Made by a program: the position numbers and the translations under genes | Part shown: piece after piece, positions 18,713 to 28,608 of the stretch | How the letters are laid out: the number at the start of each line of letters is the position of its first letter | Position numbering within the stretch: position 1 is the first letter of the stretch | The notes under the pieces: model-generated | Databases searched by the model: none | Told to the model about the DNA's origin: nothing | What the model saw: the letters and a program-made list of their open reading frames with translations, nothing else | NCBI GenBank assembly: GCA_003566715.1 | Contig: PXCF01000031.1 | Span: 1 to 53,059, forward strand | Length of the DNA stretch: 53,059 nt | Source of the DNA: Cryomorphaceae bacterium | GTDB lineage: Bacteria; Bacteroidota; Bacteroidia; Flavobacteriales; Schleiferiaceae | Reading direction: 5' to 3'

Positions 18713-19317
18713 TGTACAAAGTATACATTAATCACACAGAATTAAGGCTTACCAATAAGAAGAACTCCGATGCCAACCAGCAGCTCAACTACTACGAAGA
18801 TTTTGACTGGACCACACTATATCAACAACTTAAAAGCAACGACCGCTATGTTTGCTGTGAAGTTATTGATGGCGATGTTGACGAGATGTTTTCCTCGTTT
18901 AGCAAAGTATTTACTTTAATAGAAGCCGCCGGTGGTGTTGTTAGAAATAGCAAAGGTGAACTTTTAATGATTCACCGCTTGAGTAAATGGGATCTGCCGA
19001 AAGGAAAGATTGAACAAGGGGAATCCCCCATTAATGCAGCTTTAAGAGAAGTGGAAGAAGAGTGTGGCATCAGTGATTTAACCATTAAGGACACCACACC
19101 ATATAAAACGTTTCACACTTACGAACTCAACGGTAATTACATTTTAAAGATCACCTACTGGTTTCGTATGACGGCGGGCAGATACAGCGATATGAAACCC
19201 CAAACTGAGGAAGGAATAGACAAATTAACTTGGGTGACGAACGCTGAAGATTTAAACAGAAAAATGAAGAACACATTTCAAAACATTCGTGATGTTTTGG
19301 AGTGGGCGCAGATTTAA
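18712..19317 (+). CDS. NUDIX hydrolase
   Basis: NUDIX enzymes cleave nucleoside diphosphates linked to another group. The 201-residue product has an N-terminal region of about 70 residues unlike the core, then the NUDIX domain (AAGGVVRNSKGELLMIHR) and a complete NUDIX box at 98-120: Gly98, Glu104, Arg112-Glu113, Glu116-Glu117 and Gly119, the metal-binding REVEEECGI helix. The SKWDLPKGKIEQGE segment resembles MutT/diadenosine-polyphosphate hydrolase types, but the substrate cannot be assigned. It ends at a bidirectional terminator at 19318-19348. Confidence 0.92.
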   Translation: MYKVYINHTELRLTNKKNSDANQQLNYYEDFDWTTLYQQLKSNDRYVCCEVIDGDVDEMFSSFSKVFTLIEAAGGVVRNSKGELLMIHRLSKWDLPKGKIEQGESPINAALREVEEECGISDLTIKDTTPYKTFHTYELNGNYILKITYWFRMTAGRYSDMKPQTEEGIDKLTWVTNAEDLNRKMKNTFQNIRDVLEWAQI

Positions 19318-19348
19318 AATAAAAAAAGACGGCACTTGGCCGTCCTTT
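19318..19348. terminator. Bidirectional terminator between NUDIX and PorV-like genes
   Basis: Stem GACGGC / GCCGTC (19328-19333 with 19339-19344), loop ACTTG, flanked by A7 on the left and CTTTCT on the right, between convergent genes. Confidence 0.8.
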
Positions 19349-19371
19349 CTGCTGTTAAATGCTATTTACGC

Positions 19372-20418
19372 TTAAAACATCACACGAAGACCAGCGCTGT
19401 AAGTACCCATAAAAGGTGCTCGGGTTTGTCGATATGAAAAATCTATTGCAAATCGTGTATCGTCGCTAGATGACATCGGTAAGTCGATACTCAAACCACT
19501 GGCAAAACCGGTGAATGCATTGGTTTGTACGCCGTCGATTCGGTTATCGAAGAAGATGTAACCGGCACGTAACATAAACTTTTCCTGGAAGGCAATTTCA
19601 CCACCAACATGGTACTCATCTTTCTGGAAAGAGTTTGAGTTAAATGTACCCATGGCTGTTAGTCGCAAATCACTTCCTAAGTCAAAATCGTATGCACCAC
19701 CTAAATTTAGAGTAGAAGGCAATTCAAAGGCTGCTGAACGACTTTGAAAAGATTGGTTATAATTACCTTCACCAGGCACGGTTAAAGGAACATCTAGACC
19801 ATCACCTCGGAACGAAACAGAAGGTCCAATATTCTTAAGATTAATTCCAAAGCGTATGTGATTGCGACTTCCGGTTACGTACTGAACACCAGCATCAACA
19901 CAAATAGCCGTGGCGCTTAAGTTCGCAAGACTTTGATTAAAAATCTTCAGGTTTACCCCACCGTAGATGGTTTCCGTAAATTTTTGCGCGTAAGAACTGG
20001 TGATAATAACTGCATTGGGAGCAAAAGTTCCCAAGCCACCATCCGGCATATTTTCAGTGGTGATATCGATTTGACCGTAATTAACACTGGTTAATGAAAG
20101 GCCTAAAACACCATTTTCTCCTACGCTTTGCGTTAAACCAAATGCATTGATGGCCATATCTGCCCCAACCAACCATTGCGTATTTGAAAAGGCCACTTCT
20201 GTACCCTCGGTAAAGGCTGTTCCGGCTACATTCATAAAAATGGCCTCAACACCTCTTGCACCGGCGACGTTTGCATTGTTCATCCCGGAGTTCATTGCCC
20301 AGGGATTGATGAGTAACTCAGCAGCTCCAGCTTCACCTACACGTTGAGGGTTTCCTGCGTAAACAGATACACTAGCTAAAGCTAACGTCAATCCAAGTAC
20401 CTTTAATGGTTTTATCAT
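19372..20418 (-). CDS. PorV/PorQ-family outer-membrane barrel protein
   Basis: PorV and its relatives are 14-stranded FadL-like barrels; PorV itself collects T9SS substrates from the translocon and passes them to the attachment complex. This 348-residue protein has a signal peptide (cleaved near SVYA), the family's opening (GEAGAAELLINPWAMNSG, then ARGVEAIFMNVAGTAF, equivalent to the G...NPA motif), repeated amphipathic strands and a C-terminal strand ending RVMF. It is shorter than PorV (about 390) and is better called a paralogue. It is third in a minus-strand unit behind a TonB-dependent receptor and a 1390-residue secreted protein, separated from the latter by a 91-base gap with a strong hairpin. 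Confidence 0.85.
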   Translation of the reverse strand: MIKPLKVLGLTLALASVSVYAGNPQRVGEAGAAELLINPWAMNSGMNNANVAGARGVEAIFMNVAGTAFTEGTEVAFSNTQWLVGADMAINAFGLTQSVGENGVLGLSLTSVNYGQIDITTENMPDGGLGTFAPNAVIITSSYAQKFTETIYGGVNLKIFNQSLANLSATAICVDAGVQYVTGSRNHIRFGINLKNIGPSVSFRGDGLDVPLTVPGEGNYNQSFQSRSAAFELPSTLNLGGAYDFDLGSDLRLTAMGTFNSNSFQKDEYHVGGEIAFQEKFMLRAGYIFFDNRIDGVQTNAFTGFASGLSIDLPMSSSDDTRFAIDFSYRQTRAPFMGTYSAGLRVMF

Positions 20419-20469
20419 AACTCTTCTACTTGTGATGATTTTTCTTTTTGAATGATACGTTTATTGAAT

Positions 20470-20495
20470 GATGGAGCACTTTGACATGCTCCATC
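20470..20495 (-). other. Intercistronic stem-loop between the giant protein and PorV-like genes
   Basis: A perfect 9-bp stem GATGGAGCA / TGCTCCATC (20470-20478 with 20487-20495) with an 8-base loop. No U-run follows on the minus strand, so it is not a standard terminator. It may protect the upstream mRNA or set different levels of the two proteins. Confidence 0.65.
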
Positions 20496-20509
20496 AATTT
20501 TCAATTATT

Positions 20510-23500
20510 TTAAAATGCATTTAGGTCAACAGGTCGCATAGCACCAAACCATTTGAGCACTTTATTACCTCGTTCACCGGCGTCAACGTGAATGATGTAA
20601 ACACCGCTGGCAATAGGAATACCGTAATCATTGGTCAAATCCCACTCTAGGAATGGCAGGGTGTTGTCCTTTCTAAATGTTCTGATCTTAGTACCACTTG
20701 TGGTATAAATATGCACATCGCAACGGTCAGGCAAGTTGGTGATTTTGACGATATTATCGAGTTGGCTTTGCTCATAACGCGAGAAAGCATAGTAAGGGTT
20801 TGGTACAACTCTTATCAAATCAAGCGCATCAGAAGCAACATCCGATAATCTCACGCCGGCTGCTATATCAGTGGTATTGAATGAGTACATTGGCAAGCCA
20901 TTGTTTAAGGAATCCGTCGTGTGAAACTCAGACCAAGTACGATTCATTCTGATTTTGTAGCGTACCGTCGCTGGTATATCTCCATAAGGATCTACGTTGG
21001 CAAACGCAGGATTTAACCTCGGAACATGCACATATTGAGCAGCACGCCAGAACGCACGTCTTGCTAAGTTGGCACTTGGCAGACTGAGATAGTGGACGAA
21101 CAAAGGATTGGTTTCAATATCCGGTCCAGTATAAGTAAGGTCGACTATGGCATTTTGGTTAGCATTTGTATTTTCTGCGTGGAAAATATATAAGTAATGC
21201 ATACCACCCATAACCACTCTAAAATTATCAGCGATTCTGGCTGATGGATTCCAAAGCATATCGTTACCGTTGTCGCCAACCAACCACGTATTTTCACCAA
21301 AGGCAATACACAATCTTGACCCAGTTTCAATATCTATGGCGTAACCCGGGAAGTAAGACCATCCAGCATCGGCAGGATCGTTAGACCTTACCAGTTCATC
21401 ACCCTGCAGAATCCACCCAGGCGCCGTTCTCAAACTGTGTTTGGTAACTCCATCGGCTGATTCTAAAGGATCTTCGGCCATTTCAAATACAGGGACGCGT
21501 GTCCATTTAGACTTATCTGATGTAATGACTACATCAACAGATCGCGATCTTGAAACCTCAGTATTTGAAGGTGTGATCCCGTCAAAACCAGGGCCAAAGC
21601 CTTGAGAGAACTGACTGGTCGCTCTTGTTAAACGACTTACTATAGAATATGGAGCCCATGTTCTATTGACAATATTCCAGTTATCGCATGGATCGGCAAT
21701 TAAATCACGGTAAGTTTCATTAATCGTACCTGCTGATGTCAAAGTGTTGGTTCCGGCAAAAATCCAATTGAGGGGTGTAAATGAATTATTGCTGGAAATT
21801 CCGGTTAACCATGGTTTTGTGGGATCTGAATAGATGACTTCAGAACCGATAATTCCGGCACCAAATTCACACTCCTCATCCTCTGCTGGATTTCTCACAT
21901 TTCTGATATTGACAGACAAGCCTATCTCAGAGATGATTTGTTCGTTGTTGAAACCAATGGTCGTATCAGAAGCTATACCTACAGGTCCATTTGACTTATT
22001 GGCACCGGCGCCTAGAACAACTTCCTCGCCATCTTCATCGATATAAGTTCCTTCTAGGAACCATCGGGTGTCGGGTCCCATAACTCTTCTGTTACCTGTT
22101 ACCGGACCATCAAATTTAATCGTAAAGTTACCCGGACGAACATTTTTAGGATTAACTACCTTGATGTTTAAAGGTCCTTGGTTCTTTTTATAGGTAATCT
22201 GCTCAACCTTGTAAGAATTGACAATAGCCTCTTCGGTCATATCCGTAATTTCCAAGAAACGTCCCATATTACCAATACCGTCTACACGAGTAATTTCCGG
22301 GCTATCGCCATATTGAGAGTTAAGAGTCATACCATCGCGCTGCATTTCCGTTTTATGTGGAATGGCACGGTGAACGACAATGGAACCACCACCTGCTGAA
22401 CGACGGCTAGGCAAATAAGGTGTTTGCTGCGTCAAATCAGGTTCTGTTGGACTAAACACACGGAATTGATTTACCGCATAAGCAATGACATAGAAATAAT
22501 ACTCTCTGTGGTTGATTAAACGTCCATCTAACTGATCCGTAAACGCGTCTTGAGTGATTCTATAAGTCGTTTGTATTCCCTGATTATTGGCCTCAATGGT
22601 CATATCTTGAGGAATAAAAGCATTATTTAAATCCGGTGCACGTTCGAAGTTAATCAACTGTGTATGTTCGTTTTCTACATCACTTTGAAAAACCAAACGA
22701 GATAAATCAGGATTGTATAAGTCAGCAGACGTAACATCCGCATTTCGGAATTGGAAAATCTGGATGCCTTCAAAGGCGTACTCAAAGTAACCTTCTTGAC
22801 GAGCGGAATCAATTTTAGCTGGCGTCCAATCAGGTTGCTCCACGATAAGTGGATCAGTTTGGCGATATCCAAAATTGAAATTATTACTTGTAGGTGGATA
22901 AGAGAGTTTCATGATAAGCTCTCTGTCTAATGTTTCAATGGTTACAATAGGGGCATCCGGTCCATCCAGAATCTGGAAACAGTTGTCGAAAAGATTCTGC
23001 GCCTTATCGTCGGCGATCTTTAGAAGTCGAACAGAGGCATATGGGTCAGGATCTGTAAAATCACGCGCCCACACAGCACCCGTAGTGATAAAGTTCAACG
23101 CTCCTGGCTCTAGAGTAAATGGACCTGCTGTGTGAAGCCCTCTTTTGTCGAACAACTCTGTTGCCGGCTCAAACCAACCTCCATTTGGCCAAGGCTCAAA
23201 CGGCGGGAATGTACCCCAAGAAAAGAGTCCTTCGGTTTGAGGGCCAGTTGACGTTGTATCGTAAGATAGACCAGGATAAGCGAACAATGTACGAGTACCA
23301 GAACCATCTGCGGTAAAACCATTTCCGTTACTGGCACTACCAAGTCCTCCACTGGTTGTATAAACCAAGGGGTTTCCATTTAACCAACGGTTCTGTAAAT
23401 AACGATAATAATCTTGACCAACGCGTGGATCGACCATATTGGGGTTGGTAAAATCACTGCGGTTATAATACATGAAGCCGCTCATGATGATACGTTCATT

Positions 23501-24682
23501 GATTCCAAGTGCTGGGTTTTCAGGAATACAGTTTCCGGCCGAGTCTCTTACCGCATCGATACAACCGTCTTTGTTGTTATCTAACCCGTCAAAATAATCG
23601 GCAAAAGGTCCTTGGAAAAAGTCTAAACCAATGGCTGGGGGATTGGCACCGTAACCAATAGGACCCGCATCAATGGGGTTGGCGTTATAACAGTATCCCA
23701 AACCACGGGGAATATCACAACCAATTAAGTCATCATTGGGGTTTCCTAAATCGGGGTCAAACCAAGTTCCAAAAAAAGTGTTGGTCAGCGTAAATGTCGA
23801 CTTATTGAGAATACGATAGTTGTAAAAAGTCATGTTATTAATCTCATCGTTTGAGCTAAACGCAAACGCTTGCGCACGAATCTCAAAACCAAGCGCACCG
23901 GCCTCCGACTGAGTGTGAACATTACCACGGTCATTGTATACCCACCATATGGTTTTGTCACCGTAAAGTACGTCGATTTCAACAACACGACAATCATACT
24001 GACGATCCAAATCATAACCGGGATAATCAACTTCCCAATCGTACAAACCATCACCATCTAAATCTTCAAATGGAGCCAAACGGAAAGGAAGCGGGCTATC
24101 AAATCCGGGGATACCATTTCCGGGCCAGTCACGGATCACCAATGGGGGATCGTATCCGGGGAAAGCATCTGCTTCGTTACAGTTAGGATCTTCTTTACAC
24201 TGTATCCACGCACGATGAATTTCAACATCTTCTCTAAAGATGGTCCAGAAGCGGTCATAACGTGTACAAGTAGTATTGGTAACCGATGCCGTACCATCAT
24301 CTGTAAGTGGTCCGGGCCAAAAGTCATTACCACGCTGACGGTATGTCATGGCGGCAAGTCTCAACTGAGAACCTTCATCCAAACCACCCAGCCAAAGTGC
24401 ACCGGCAAACATGGAGTGACGGTTACTACCTTTAGGTACTTCATAGCGCGGCTGACCGGTTAGGTTCCACCACATATCTCCCGCAGCCAGCACTCTTGCA
24501 CGAACGTTATTAAGATCTAAGTCGATTTGTGCCGTTGCCGGACTACACAACTCATTCATGGTTCGTTTCACGAACTTCTTTTTATTACTGTCTCCACCAC
24601 CTGGGATTTCACGAGCTGATAGAGTGGAAAATGCAAACATCATCGTGATTGCAGATATCCAAAAGAGCATTTTATTTCTCAT
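20510..24682 (-). CDS. Giant secreted protein (1390 residues) of the receptor/PorV unit
   Basis: I do not recognise a named family. A signal peptide (MRNKMLFWISAITMMFAFSTLSA) is followed by a Trp/Tyr/Asp/Asn/Gly-rich globular region. Near the start it has GDMWWNLTGQPRYEVPKG and MFAGALWLGG. Two calcium-loop-like stretches are seen: DLDGDGLYDWE and DNNKDGCIDA. Cysteines occur in scattered pairs. The C-terminus (VVPNPYY ... VHIYTTSGTKIRTF ... GIPIASGVYIIHVD) has the shape of a type A T9SS sorting domain or FlgD-like Ig fold, but continues with an atypical tail ending PVDLNAF. It lies 40 bases after the TonB-dependent receptor and before a PorV-like gene, so the protein is probably exported by T9SS and displayed with them. 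Function unknown. Confidence 0.8.
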   Translation of the reverse strand: MRNKMLFWISAITMMFAFSTLSAREIPGGGDSNKKKFVKRTMNELCSPATAQIDLDLNNVRARVLAAGDMWWNLTGQPRYEVPKGSNRHSMFAGALWLGGLDEGSQLRLAAMTYRQRGNDFWPGPLTDDGTASVTNTTCTRYDRFWTIFREDVEIHRAWIQCKEDPNCNEADAFPGYDPPLVIRDWPGNGIPGFDSPLPFRLAPFEDLDGDGLYDWEVDYPGYDLDRQYDCRVVEIDVLYGDKTIWWVYNDRGNVHTQSEAGALGFEIRAQAFAFSSNDEINNMTFYNYRILNKSTFTLTNTFFGTWFDPDLGNPNDDLIGCDIPRGLGYCYNANPIDAGPIGYGANPPAIGLDFFQGPFADYFDGLDNNKDGCIDAVRDSAGNCIPENPALGINERIIMSGFMYYNRSDFTNPNMVDPRVGQDYYRYLQNRWLNGNPLVYTTSGGLGSASNGNGFTADGSGTRTLFAYPGLSYDTTSTGPQTEGLFSWGTFPPFEPWPNGGWFEPATELFDKRGLHTAGPFTLEPGALNFITTGAVWARDFTDPDPYASVRLLKIADDKAQNLFDNCFQILDGPDAPIVTIETLDRELIMKLSYPPTSNNFNFGYRQTDPLIVEQPDWTPAKIDSARQEGYFEYAFEGIQIFQFRNADVTSADLYNPDLSRLVFQSDVENEHTQLINFERAPDLNNAFIPQDMTIEANNQGIQTTYRITQDAFTDQLDGRLINHREYYFYVIAYAVNQFRVFSPTEPDLTQQTPYLPSRRSAGGGSIVVHRAIPHKTEMQRDGMTLNSQYGDSPEITRVDGIGNMGRFLEITDMTEEAIVNSYKVEQITYKKNQGPLNIKVVNPKNVRPGNFTIKFDGPVTGNRRVMGPDTRWFLEGTYIDEDGEEVVLGAGANKSNGPVGIASDTTIGFNNEQIISEIGLSVNIRNVRNPAEDEECEFGAGIIGSEVIYSDPTKPWLTGISSNNSFTPLNWIFAGTNTLTSAGTINETYRDLIADPCDNWNIVNRTWAPYSIVSRLTRATSQFSQGFGPGFDGITPSNTEVSRSRSVDVVITSDKSKWTRVPVFEMAEDPLESADGVTKHSLRTAPGWILQGDELVRSNDPADAGWSYFPGYAIDIETGSRLCIAFGENTWLVGDNGNDMLWNPSARIADNFRVVMGGMHYLYIFHAENTNANQNAIVDLTYTGPDIETNPLFVHYLSLPSANLARRAFWRAAQYVHVPRLNPAFANVDPYGDIPATVRYKIRMNRTWSEFHTTDSLNNGLPMYSFNTTDIAAGVRLSDVASDALDLIRVVPNPYYAFSRYEQSQLDNIVKITNLPDRCDVHIYTTSGTKIRTFRKDNTLPFLEWDLTNDYGIPIASGVYIIHVDAGERGNKVLKWFGAMRPVDLNAF

Positions 24683-24722
24683 AACCCCATTATTTTATTA
24701 AAAAAATTAGTTTTCAATATGA

Positions 24723-27700
24723 TTAAAAATTCCACATAACACCCAGACGTACACGACGGGGAAGTGCAAAGTTAAACGGATTTTGAAGGCGTGCTCTGTA
24801 CAAATCGGCAAATGCTTCCGCACTCACGGCTTGTTGTACAGCGGTCACTGAACGGTCAGACGCTAAATAACCATCGTCTTGTGGGTCTCCGGTGTAGGCG
24901 TAAACACCGAGTACGTTCATGTTGTCAAATACGTTAAGTACCTGAAGATATACATCCACATTTTGTTTTCTTCCTCCTTCCTTAAACGCGAAGGCGAATA
25001 CTTTATTAACGCGCATATCGGCTCTGAATTGCCATGGCAAGCGAGAACCATTGATTTGACCTAGAGTAGGGATGTTTCCTTGAGGATTAGTTGTAAGTGG
25101 ATAAGGAAGTTCTCTTCTAGTAAACGGCGTTCCGGAGTTGGCGTTTACCACGAAGTTAACCCCGAAGTTTTCCAATACGCGCTTGTTCCACCAGATAGGT
25201 CCATTATATGATTTCCCTGAACCGTAACGATAGTCAAATCGAACCGTTGCTTGGTGACGAGAGTCAAAGCTTAATGGAAGAATAAAGCGAAGGTTAGGTT
25301 GCTCTGTTCTAGCCAAGTTAAGTGAGGTATTTGGACCTGAACCGGTACCATCCGCAAATTGGAGGGTATAGTTGGCAAATACCGTGAAGTTTCTATAGCG
25401 GCGTAGGTCATACTCCAATGAAAAACCTTTTACAGTAGAGAAGTCCAAGTTGTCATATGTTATATACGTTCCCGGATAGGCATTGGTCATGGCGCGTGTT
25501 TGCATCATATCGCGCATTTCACGGTAAAAACCCGAAATCTTCATTGAACTGATGCGCGTCAATACTTGTGTAAAACCAATTTCGTAGTCGGTGGTACGTT
25601 GTGGCAACAAGTTTGGATTGGGTATTGGACTATTGGTTCCTTTCAATACTTCATATTCCAACATTTGGATGGGGTTGAAAATGGACAATCCCGGGTCTGG
25701 TCTTTGCGCCAATACATCGTAGTGAGCAAAGAACAACGCCTCATCAGAAATTGGGAAGTTGAAGTTGATACGTGGCATTACCACAATTTGCGGCGTATAA
25801 TCAGTAAATGAAGAAGCATCCAGTGATAGGTTATCCGGATCATCGAAGAAATAAGGACGTGCTTGACCGCCACCTGCATCGGCTATATCTTTCGGATTAC
25901 GCAGGATTCGTCCGTCGGTACCGAACCAGTTGTTTCCGTCGCGGTAACCTACGATGGTTGGTGATCCACCTCCATCTTGGAAGAAATTGTAGTCTTGTAC
26001 GTAAACAATAAAGTCATCCCCAATGGAGCTGGGAATAGTGTTGCGCAATTCGTCAAACTGAGAAGGAATTTCACTTACCGTTCTTGCAGGATATAACGAA
26101 AATGGATCATTCAACACCGGCTGATTAGCGTCGTAACGATCCACACGAACACCTACGTTAAAACGTAAATCATTGAACGTAAACTGGTCTTGTACATAAA
26201 GAGCGCCGTAAATCGGGGAAAAGGCACCAATGGGTCGCGCCAATGTACCATCTTCATTTCGCAAAGTAAAGAAATCTTCAATGGTAGGATTGCCTCTTTG
26301 AATTCTACCCGTGTGATCAAAACCAAGGTAGTTGATTTGTCTCTGTCCACTTAAGTTGATCAACTGATCGGCAGAGAACATATCCAAGCTAAATACCGAT
26401 GGGTCATAGCCATCAATATTAATATGCTCAGTGCTTCTTTCCTCAATACCTACCGCATTGCGGAAGCGACGCGCAAAGGCATTTTGTTGGAAAGCTGTTT
26501 CCGAAAACAAGAAAGGATAAAGAATGGTATCTTGGAAAACACCATTTTCATCAAATACCGGAATGGGATTACTAAAGTCAAATTCGTTGATGTGGTCATT
26601 TTGCAACAGGCGCATCAAGGGCCACAACCCGGGTCCTCCTACACTAAATGAGCGGTCTGTTCTTTGCTCGAGCTCAAAACCGGCAATCACTGAATGTTGT
26701 TTGATATCAAACGTTACCGAACCGGTTACCCGAAATTGAGAGTTTTGTACCTGCTGAAAATTAGATACATTGGCTCCAACATTTCCCCACAACTGATACA
26801 CGCTGAACGGTTGGTCACCATTAATCAAACCACGACCGGCGCGAATAGCGTCGAAGTTTGCGGTGCTACCCAATAAAGGATTGTTGGCAATAGACTGATA
26901 ATAAAATGACGTATACGCTGCCAATTCCGGGTTGTAAGGACTGGGCGTAAACGTGGTGCTTATTGGACGTGGAGAAATCGCTCTAAACCCGGTAAGGCCG
27001 GTGGTTTCATCACGACCAAACTGGTAAGCGAAGTCTGATTCCAAATCAAAGGTTCCTACGTGACCGTAAGCAAAGTAATTATCTTGGTGATTTGGGTCTT
27101 GAATGGTTCTCCAGTTTCTCGTATAGTCGGCCTGAATGGTAAGGAAAACGTTTTGCAACAAACTATTTCGGCTTTCCCCGTCGGTGTTAAAGCTCTGAGT
27201 GAAACGAGCAAATCCCGCTAAGTCGGTATCGATAAACTGTGCAAAGTTGCGGTAGTTGAATAAAGAGTTAAACGTATTAAAGCTGTTTCCTTGAGCGTGA
27301 ACAAACCGACCTCCTAAGGCCAAATTAGAATTCTGACCGAGTGAGATGTTTACGTTACCCGTTACTCTCGCGTTGTACTGCTGAGCATTCAATCGGGCAG
27401 GAATCTCCTCTAGGTCGTTCATGGTAACAAACTCTGCGTTGGTAACAACCCCTTGACCAGGGCCAGCCGGACGAACGGGCACTTGTCTAATCTGATCCAA
27501 TAAAGTTGGGTTGACGCGGTATTGTGGGGTTGCTGCCGGACGAGGATCATTTTCAAACTGAAACTCACCAGCCAATAAGAAACCTACAATGGGCTTGTTG
27601 GTTCCTTTCTTTTTGATTATCGGTCCACCGATTGTCAATGCGGCAAGGTTATAATGGTATTGATCAAAAGGTGAAGACGTCAAAATCTCCCCGGAACCAA

Positions 27701-28388
27701 AAAACACAGGAGATGGGCCCTTGGTAGTGGTAGAAATCACACCACCCGTGGCGTCTCCATACTGTGCTGGCAAACCACCGGTATAAACCTCCGTTTGTTG
27801 AATGGCCGCTTGAGGGAGTTGTAACGATCCACGAACACGAACACCATCAATAAAGTAGATGGTGGTATTGGAACGTGAACCCCTTATTATAGGTGCCGAT
27901 CCGTCGTCTGCTGCATATACACCGGCCGTCTGGGCGGCAATGTTGGTGATTTCACGAACCGCCATTTCATTGATTTCCTTGTCGGTTACACGGGTAACTG
28001 GATCGGTATTGATAAGGGGCTTGTCAAACGTAATGACATCAATAACCTCCAAGTCATCAACCGATTGACTCATTTTAAAGTTTTGAACCGTGGCTACGTT
28101 GGGGTTGATTTGCACACCTTCAAGGATAATTTTATTATACCCCATGAAAGTAACTTCAACGTTGTAAGTCCCTACATCTAAAGGGTTAATGTTAAAGTTT
28201 CCGTCTAAATCGGCATCCTGCGAACGAATGACGTTATCGGCACGGTCTTTGACAACTACCGTAGCAAATGATACTGCCTCTCCGGTTGTAGCGTCTGTTA
28301 CTTTACCACGAAGAGAACCTGGGCGAGACTGAGCAAACGCCAACACTGTACTGCAAACAAAGAGCAGACTCAGTAATTTTTTAGTCAT
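24723..28388 (-). CDS. TonB-dependent receptor with carboxypeptidase-D-like N-terminal domain
   Basis: A 1221-residue outer-membrane receptor. The signal peptide ends at FAQ; residues about 21-110 form a carboxypeptidase-D regulatory-like domain (GSLRGKVTDATTGEAVSFATVVV ... VTFMGYNKIILEGV). The plug domain follows (APIIRGSRSNTTIYFIDGVRVRG ... QYGDATGGVISTTTKG), then a long 22-strand-type barrel ending RRVRLGVMWNF. No SusD-like gene is nearby, so this is not a SusCD glycan locus. It is the first gene of the unit with the 1390-residue secreted protein and the PorV-like barrel. It might act as a conduit, plug or docking barrel for the secreted partner rather than as a nutrient receptor; that is inference. 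Confidence 0.9.
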   Translation of the reverse strand: MTKKLLSLLFVCSTVLAFAQSRPGSLRGKVTDATTGEAVSFATVVVKDRADNVIRSQDADLDGNFNINPLDVGTYNVEVTFMGYNKIILEGVQINPNVATVQNFKMSQSVDDLEVIDVITFDKPLINTDPVTRVTDKEINEMAVREITNIAAQTAGVYAADDGSAPIIRGSRSNTTIYFIDGVRVRGSLQLPQAAIQQTEVYTGGLPAQYGDATGGVISTTTKGPSPVFFGSGEILTSSPFDQYHYNLAALTIGGPIIKKKGTNKPIVGFLLAGEFQFENDPRPAATPQYRVNPTLLDQIRQVPVRPAGPGQGVVTNAEFVTMNDLEEIPARLNAQQYNARVTGNVNISLGQNSNLALGGRFVHAQGNSFNTFNSLFNYRNFAQFIDTDLAGFARFTQSFNTDGESRNSLLQNVFLTIQADYTRNWRTIQDPNHQDNYFAYGHVGTFDLESDFAYQFGRDETTGLTGFRAISPRPISTTFTPSPYNPELAAYTSFYYQSIANNPLLGSTANFDAIRAGRGLINGDQPFSVYQLWGNVGANVSNFQQVQNSQFRVTGSVTFDIKQHSVIAGFELEQRTDRSFSVGGPGLWPLMRLLQNDHINEFDFSNPIPVFDENGVFQDTILYPFLFSETAFQQNAFARRFRNAVGIEERSTEHINIDGYDPSVFSLDMFSADQLINLSGQRQINYLGFDHTGRIQRGNPTIEDFFTLRNEDGTLARPIGAFSPIYGALYVQDQFTFNDLRFNVGVRVDRYDANQPVLNDPFSLYPARTVSEIPSQFDELRNTIPSSIGDDFIVYVQDYNFFQDGGGSPTIVGYRDGNNWFGTDGRILRNPKDIADAGGGQARPYFFDDPDNLSLDASSFTDYTPQIVVMPRINFNFPISDEALFFAHYDVLAQRPDPGLSIFNPIQMLEYEVLKGTNSPIPNPNLLPQRTTDYEIGFTQVLTRISSMKISGFYREMRDMMQTRAMTNAYPGTYITYDNLDFSTVKGFSLEYDLRRYRNFTVFANYTLQFADGTGSGPNTSLNLARTEQPNLRFILPLSFDSRHQATVRFDYRYGSGKSYNGPIWWNKRVLENFGVNFVVNANSGTPFTRRELPYPLTTNPQGNIPTLGQINGSRLPWQFRADMRVNKVFAFAFKEGGRKQNVDVYLQVLNVFDNMNVLGVYAYTGDPQDDGYLASDRSVTAVQQAVSAEAFADLYRARLQNPFNFALPRRVRLGVMWNF

Positions 28389-28608
28389 GAATCAACGTAT
28401 TTATCTATACCTATAAACCAACTGTAAAATAACGGGATATTTTTCTCCCGACCAAAAGCGTTGTTAAATTTTTTTGTGATTTGCATTTAACAAATTGATA
28501 ATGAATGTTTTTTTTTATAATTTTACCGCTTGAAACATTCCAAATAAGGCTGTATAAGCAATAAAATGTGGCGTCGAATGTTGTTATTTAACACTTATTC
28601 TTTCGTAG

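Noticed and set aside
19372-28388. SusC/SusD-type polysaccharide utilisation locus
   Set aside because: There is a TonB-dependent receptor but no SusD-like lipoprotein and no glycoside hydrolase.
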